DNA from: Chitinophagaceae bacterium
Lineage (GTDB): Bacteria; Bacteroidota; Bacteroidia; Chitinophagales; Chitinophagaceae
Direction of reading: 5' to 3'
Assembly: GCA_019638595.1 (NCBI GenBank)
Contig: JAHBTJ010000005.1
Location: 282,168-346,167 of the forward strand
Length of the DNA stretch: 64,000 nt
Shown here: positions 59,964-64,000 of the stretch, piece by piece
Layout: each line of letters begins with the position of its first letter
How positions within the stretch are numbered: the stretch's first letter is position 1
The notes under the pieces: generated by a model
The model's input: the letters and a program-made list of their open reading frames with translations, nothing else
Told to the model about the DNA's origin: nothing
Databases searched by the model: none
Position numbers and translations under genes: made by a program

Positions 59964-60494
59964 TTAATGAGAGCAGCCACATCCATGCCCGCAACTGCCA
60001 TCTTCATGATTGTGAGAATGCTGGTGATGTGTATGTGCGTTGTGCGCATGCCCGTGAGCGATTTCTTCAGCGGAAGCGTCCCGGATATTTTTAATAGTAA
60101 CTGAAAAGTGAAGCGTTTTGCCGGCAAGCGGATGATTGCCGTCGAGAATGACCTTTTCGCCATCTATATCGGTCACCACCAGCTCCATACCGTCAGACGA
60201 CTGTACCATCGTACCCAACTGCAGGTTATTGGCTCCTTCAGGAAACTGGTCGCGGCTTACTTCTATTACCCATTCGGGGTTAAATTCGCCATAGGCTTGT
60301 TCCGCATCTAGGATCACATTCTTTTCCTCTTCCACCCACAAACCTGTAAGCGCGTCTTCCAGGCTTTGCAAAATATTGTTGTGGCCATGCAGGTATTCAA
60401 GTGGCTCAAAATCCATGTTGGAATCAACAATGTTTCCATTGTCGTCTTTAGCATTGTATTGTATGCTTACTATCTTGTTTTTCTCTACTATCAT
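59964..60494 (-). CDS. slyD: SlyD-type FKBP peptidyl-prolyl isomerase
   Basis: The 176-residue protein has the FKBP core (VEKNKIVSIQYNAKDDNGNI, LEYLHGHNNILQSLEDALTG) with the inserted chaperone (IF) domain (EEKNVILDAEQAYGEFNPEW, LAGKTLHFSVTIKNI). The last 30 residues are extremely His-rich with two Cys pairs (SHNHEDGSCGHGCGCSH), a metal-binding tail as in E. coli SlyD. It catalyses Pro isomerisation and may store or deliver Ni(II) or Zn(II). A CDF metal transporter gene lies one gene upstream on the same strand. Confidence 0.92.
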   Translation of the reverse strand: MIVEKNKIVSIQYNAKDDNGNIVDSNMDFEPLEYLHGHNNILQSLEDALTGLWVEEEKNVILDAEQAYGEFNPEWVIEVSRDQFPEGANNLQLGTMVQSSDGMELVVTDIDGEKVILDGNHPLAGKTLHFSVTIKNIRDASAEEIAHGHAHNAHTHHQHSHNHEDGSCGHGCGCSH

Positions 60495-60525
60495 TATTGA
60501 TAATTTTATTTTACGGAATATTTGC

Positions 60526-61050
60526 TTATGAGCTGACCGGGGCAGCGGAAAAGTTTATTTTGTTGAACAGCCAGCTATCCTGTACTGGTATTATCCAGTT
60601 GGTTTCCAGCGCTTGTTTGGTAAGTACGGTGTTATTAAAGTACAGTGTGCCGGGTGTAATGAACCCGTTTTGCGCCGCATAGTTTAACTGGCTTAAAGGC
60701 AACAGTTGAATTTTGTCTTTCACAACAAAGGCCAGTGTCTGCCTGTCGAACATAGGCACATTAAACTGCCTTTCTATTTCTTTGATCACTCTTACTGAGC
60801 TGTCGGTGCTGCACCCGCTAACGCCGGTTTGGGTTTCATCAGCCATCAGCACAATGAACTGCCCGAAAAAAACAGTGGCGAATCCTTTTACCGGCGATCC
60901 ATGCGCCTGCCATTGCGCAGTAAAAGTATTTAAAATATGTTCTGCGTTAAGTACCTCAGACAGTGTGAACATCCTGCTGCTTTGATATATCCATACCCTG
61001 GAATTATCGTCAAAGTTTGCAGGCAGGAGTGATTTGTATTCGAGATTCAT
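60526..61050 (-). CDS. Conserved hypothetical protein (174 aa)
   Basis: I recognise the type as a conserved Bacteroidota protein, sometimes mislabelled as an ABC transporter component. It lacks any ABC or Walker motif. Features are DNSRVWIYQSSRMFT, VFFGQFIVLMADETQTGVSGCSTDSSVR (residues about 67-95) and FDRQTLAFVV. It is soluble, with no signal peptide. The function is unknown. It stands between slyD and the CDF gene on the - strand. Confidence 0.75.
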   Translation of the reverse strand: MNLEYKSLLPANFDDNSRVWIYQSSRMFTLSEVLNAEHILNTFTAQWQAHGSPVKGFATVFFGQFIVLMADETQTGVSGCSTDSSVRVIKEIERQFNVPMFDRQTLAFVVKDKIQLLPLSQLNYAAQNGFITPGTLYFNNTVLTKQALETNWIIPVQDSWLFNKINFSAAPVSS

Positions 61051-61113
61051 ACAGCAAAAATAAGGAATTATAAAAGAAGGCTGCTGCTGGCGGATCTGTT
61101 ACATTTAGCTGCC

Positions 61114-62106
61114 TTACCGGCTGCTTATGCTATGCCGCCTGTTTTCCGAAATGTTCTCAACAGTCCAGGTTACCTGCTTTTCAAAGGTAAACTTTCTTAC
61201 TGCACAGTCGGCTTTGCTGCATATCCTGCACGAAAAATCCATGCAGCCATCGGCGTGCACAAAAAATTCAACCGTTTCGCCAAATTCTTTTTGCAGCAGC
61301 AGGGTCAGCGCTTCTATTTCTTTATGCGCTTCTCTTACATTCAAATACCAGGGAACGGTAAGATGACAATCGGTATGTAATACATTACCGAATTTAATGA
61401 TGCGCAGGTTGTGCAGGTCTATCCAGTTGGTACGCCTGTTCGTATTGAGCAGCTTCACCATTTTTTCCAGCAAAGCCCTGTCGGCTTCATCCATAATACC
61501 GGCAATGGAAGTACGCAAAATATTATACCCGGTAAAAATGATAAAAAAGGCAAACGCAATGGCCACCGCACCATCCAGCCATTTTAATTTTGTGATCCAT
61601 ATCAAAACCAACCCGGCAATAATACCCAGGGTAGACCATGTGTCGCTTTGCAAATGCTTCCCGCTGGCGATCAGCGCCAGTGAGTTATTGCGTTTGCCCA
61701 GGCGTATGCAATAGCTTCCCGTAATAAAGTTGATCAGCGCGGTAAAGCTTACCAGCAATATGCCCCAGTTCAGCTTACTAAGGCTATGCGGATGTACAAA
61801 GTTGTCTATAGCTTCATATATAATTATGAAACCGGCAACAATGATCAGGCTTCCTTCCACTGCTGCCGACAGGAATTCGGCTTTGCCATGCCCGTAAGGA
61901 TGATTGCTGTCGCGGGGTTTGGCCGCTATGTACAGGCTGTAAAGGCTGATGAAGCCCGCAATTACATTTACCGTGCTTTCCAGGGCGTCTGTTAATATAG
62001 AAACCGATCTTGTAAGATACCAGGCAGCGATTTTAATAATGAATAAAGTCACTGCAACGATCGTAACGATTTTCTGCAGGCGTAAATTAATTTGAGCAAC
62101 AGCCAA
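61114..62106 (-). CDS. Cation diffusion facilitator metal transporter
   Basis: Six membrane helices lie in residues 12-215, with the metal-binding motifs ILTDALESTVNVIAG (TM2), NHPYGHGKAEFLSA and SGKHLQSDTWSTLGI (TM5, His-xxx-Asp). A cytoplasmic domain follows (HTDCHLTVPWYLN, FFVHADGC) and a Cys-rich end (CRICSKADCAV). It exports Zn, Fe or Co/Mn in exchange for protons. The reading begins with TTG at 62106, since no ATG is available in frame before the first helix. Confidence 0.88.
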   Translation of the reverse strand: MAVAQINLRLQKIVTIVAVTLFIIKIAAWYLTRSVSILTDALESTVNVIAGFISLYSLYIAAKPRDSNHPYGHGKAEFLSAAVEGSLIIVAGFIIIYEAIDNFVHPHSLSKLNWGILLVSFTALINFITGSYCIRLGKRNNSLALIASGKHLQSDTWSTLGIIAGLVLIWITKLKWLDGAVAIAFAFFIIFTGYNILRTSIAGIMDEADRALLEKMVKLLNTNRRTNWIDLHNLRIIKFGNVLHTDCHLTVPWYLNVREAHKEIEALTLLLQKEFGETVEFFVHADGCMDFSCRICSKADCAVRKFTFEKQVTWTVENISENRRHSISSR

Positions 62107-62176
62107 ACCGGTAAATTTTATTTAAAGATATTTTATATGTTCAATAAGTGCATGCTTCTTTTGTAGTATCAAAAGT

Positions 62177-62210
62177 AAAACCCAACGGCATTGTATACGT
62201 TGGGTTTTTA
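62177..62210 (-). terminator. Terminator of the small basic protein gene
   Basis: AAAACCCAACG pairs perfectly with CGTTGGGTTTT around an 11-base loop, with T-runs on both strands. It lies downstream of the - strand gene ending at 62273. Confidence 0.85.
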
Positions 62211-62272
62211 AAAGCGCAGGCCCGTTTCCGGTTGGTGCGGGTTATGAATGCGCTATACATCCGGCAGCCGCT

Positions 62273-62521
62273 TTATTTTCCTGAAGCCGCTTTTTCCTTT
62301 TTCATTTTTTTGTGATGTTTGCCGCTTTTGTTAGCAGCAACGGTTTTTTTGACTTCGGCAGTGGGAGCGGATGCGGTTGTTTTGCCGGTGGGAGTAACGG
62401 TGCTCTCTTTCTTGGCATGTTTTGCCTTTTCCTGCGTTGGTTTTGTAGCACTATTTGTTTGTGCAAAGCCGGCGGCAGCACCGGTTATCAGGATAGCGAC
62501 GGCAAGAAGTAACTTTTTCAT
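62273..62521 (-). CDS. Small exported Lys/Ala/Thr-rich protein
   Basis: From ATG 62521 the 82-residue product has a signal peptide (MKKLLLAVAILITGAAAGFA, cleavage before QTN) and a low-complexity mature part with Lys, Ala, Thr and His (KAKHAKKESTVTPTGKTTAS, KHHKKMKKEKAASGK). Such small basic secreted proteins are common in Bacteroidota and have no known function. It may bind nucleic acid or acidic polymers in the envelope. Confidence 0.65.
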   Translation of the reverse strand: MKKLLLAVAILITGAAAGFAQTNSATKPTQEKAKHAKKESTVTPTGKTTASAPTAEVKKTVAANKSGKHHKKMKKEKAASGK

Positions 62522-62706
62522 GATCGTATTTTTTATTTTGAATAAATGGTGATACAGAGGTAAGCTGAATTGATTGTCCTGCATATTAATTGCTTGTTAA
62601 CTCAACTGTTATTAACGGGCGCTTTGCAAACAGAGATCAAAAAAATGAACAACTGTTAGTTTGGTTCAGTATTTCTTTTATTTTTGTTCACTTTAAAGAA
62701 GCCGAT

Positions 62707-63861
62707 ATGCAATTTCAATTGAAAGAAGAGCAATTGATGATACGGGATGCCGCACGCGATTTTGCCCGGAATGAATGCCTGCCGGGAGTAATAGAGCGCG
62801 ATGAAAAACAGCAGTTCCCCCGGGAACAGGTGCTGAAACTGGCGGAACTGGGGTTTATGGGGATGATGGTGCAGCCTGAGTACGGTGGAGCCGGGATGGA
62901 TACCGTAAGTTATGTGCTTGCCATGGAGGAAATAAGTAAGATAGATGCAAGCGTGAGTGTGTGCATGAGTGTGAATAACAGCCTGGTTTGCTGGGGACTG
63001 GAAAAATATGGCAATAAAGAGCAAAAGGAAAAATACCTTACGCCGCTTGCGCAGGGCAGAAAAAACAATGAATTGTATATTGGCGCTTTTTTGCTGAGCG
63101 AGCCCGAAGCGGGCAGCGATGCTACCTCACAGCATACCATAGCCGAAGATAAAGGAGACTATTACCTGATAAACGGCACTAAAAACTGGATCACGAACGG
63201 CAGCAGCGCAAGTGTATACCTGGTGATGGCGCAGACCGATGCTTCAAAAGGAAGTAAAGGGATCAATGTGTTTATTGTTGAAAAGAATACCCCCGGAATT
63301 ATAGTGGGAGCCAAGGAAAATAAGTTGGGTATACGTGGCAGCGATACACATAGCATTATGTTCCAGGATGTGAAAGTGCCTAAGGTGAACCGCATTGGTG
63401 ATGATGGCTTTGGCTTTACGTTTGCCATGAAAACGCTTGCCGGCGGCAGGATTGGCATAGCAGCGCAGGCATTGGGCATTGCTTCCGGGGCATACGAAAG
63501 AGCGGTGGCTTATGCCACGCAGCGCAAAGCATTCGGAACGGAAATAGCCCGGCACCAGGCAATACAATTCAAGCTGGCAGATATGGCTACCCGTATAGAA
63601 GCCGCCCGGCTTTTGTGCTTGCGTTCCGCATGGGAAAAAGATAACGGTCTGGACTATACGCTCAGCAGCTCCATGGCAAAAGTATATGCTTCCGAAACAG
63701 CCATGTGGGTAACCACAGAAGCGGTGCAGGTGCATGGCGGCTACGGGTATGTAAAGGAATACCATGTGGAGCGCCTGATGCGGGACGCGAAAATTACACA
63801 GATATACGAAGGAACCAGTGAAGTGCAGCGGATCGTTATAGGCAGGTCTATCCTGAAGTAA
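62707..63861 (+). CDS. Acyl-CoA dehydrogenase
   Basis: The 384-residue protein follows the family: N-terminal helices (MQFQLKEEQLMIRDAARDFA), the middle beta domain with FLLSEPEAGSDA and KNWITNGSSASVYLV (FAD and acyl contacts), and the C-terminal helices with GIASGAYERAVAYATQRKAF. QIYEGTSEVQRIVIGR near the end carries the catalytic Glu. It oxidises short- or branched-chain acyl-CoA to enoyl-CoA with transfer to ETF. The start at 62707 gives the usual N-terminus. Confidence 0.95.
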   Translation: MQFQLKEEQLMIRDAARDFARNECLPGVIERDEKQQFPREQVLKLAELGFMGMMVQPEYGGAGMDTVSYVLAMEEISKIDASVSVCMSVNNSLVCWGLEKYGNKEQKEKYLTPLAQGRKNNELYIGAFLLSEPEAGSDATSQHTIAEDKGDYYLINGTKNWITNGSSASVYLVMAQTDASKGSKGINVFIVEKNTPGIIVGAKENKLGIRGSDTHSIMFQDVKVPKVNRIGDDGFGFTFAMKTLAGGRIGIAAQALGIASGAYERAVAYATQRKAFGTEIARHQAIQFKLADMATRIEAARLLCLRSAWEKDNGLDYTLSSSMAKVYASETAMWVTTEAVQVHGGYGYVKEYHVERLMRDAKITQIYEGTSEVQRIVIGRSILK

Positions 63862-64000
63862 CTGCGCCGCCTGTAGGATTAACGATCGTACAGGTAGCCT
63901 GGCAGCCTGGTTGTTTTACAGGAGCGGTGTATTTACCTTCGCTACTTTTTTAGCGCTGGTTGTAAAATACAAATACGCTCGAAGGTCCCTGCGAGTTACC
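63862..64000. other. Window end, no gene recognised
   Basis: The last 139 bases contain no credible reading frame or clear terminator. Confidence 0.4.

Overview
The window is Bacteroidota DNA, most likely from the Chitinophagaceae. The signs are SusC/SusD outer-membrane pairs, LytTR and hybrid-type two-component systems, TAnnTTTG-type -7 promoter elements, SlyD with a His-rich tail, and a TolC/MacA/MacB pump with split MacB. No rRNA genes and no CRISPR array were seen.

Region 1 (1-19.8 kb) is the right end of an integrated mobile element. About 28 closely packed genes run on the + strand and meet a tyrosine recombinase on the - strand, which lies beside the 3' end of a tRNA-Leu(CAA) gene, the likely attachment site. 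The genes form a phage-like replication and nucleotide module: a DnaQ-type exonuclease, an SF2 helicase split by a LAGLIDADG intein, a DnaN-like clamp, a DNA methyltransferase, an HNH nuclease, a replisome-organiser-like protein, a RuvC-like resolvase, a (p)ppGpp-hydrolase-like HD protein, a deoxyribosyltransferase-like protein, and YopX and DUF551 proteins. In its middle is a reduced PRTRC (ParB-related, ThiF-related cassette) system: protein E fused to the methyltransferase, then C, an F-like protein, B and the ThiF homologue. No structural or conjugation genes are visible; the element continues to the left of the window.

Region 2 (19.9-32.6 kb) is host DNA. It holds secreted or lipid-anchored proteins (a six-bladed-propeller-like protein, a jacalin/tectonin lipoprotein, a LamG lipoprotein, a serine hydrolase) and two NarL-type two-component systems. 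Four promoters around these regulators share a TACACAAAAGTGTA-like palindrome at a fixed distance (37-38 nt) from the -7 element. That suggests one autoregulated network, with a candidate small RNA or small peptide gene and a structured 5' leader.

Region 3 (32.6-39.2 kb) is one - strand operon, TolC - MacA - MacB ATPase - MacB permease - LytS-type kinase - LytTR regulator: an efflux pump with its own control system. A heptanucleotide repeat tract lies inside it.

Region 4 (39.5-57.6 kb) is a sialic-acid-type utilisation locus: a FadR-family GntR regulator, a 455-bp MITE, SusC/SusD, and then ten more genes. These are three BNR/sialidase-like proteins, two N-acetylneuraminate-lyase/DapA-family aldolases, a mutarotase-Na+ symporter fusion, a 2-hydroxyacid dehydrogenase, two phytanoyl-CoA-dioxygenase-family oxygenases and an enolase-superfamily acid-sugar enzyme. 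The regulator gene and susC share a TGTAG(T/A)ACA operator-like sequence. The extra oxidoreductases suggest a substrate beyond plain Neu5Ac.

Region 5 (57.7-64 kb) holds host housekeeping genes: phospholipase C, SlyD, a CDF transporter, a small basic secreted protein and an acyl-CoA dehydrogenase.
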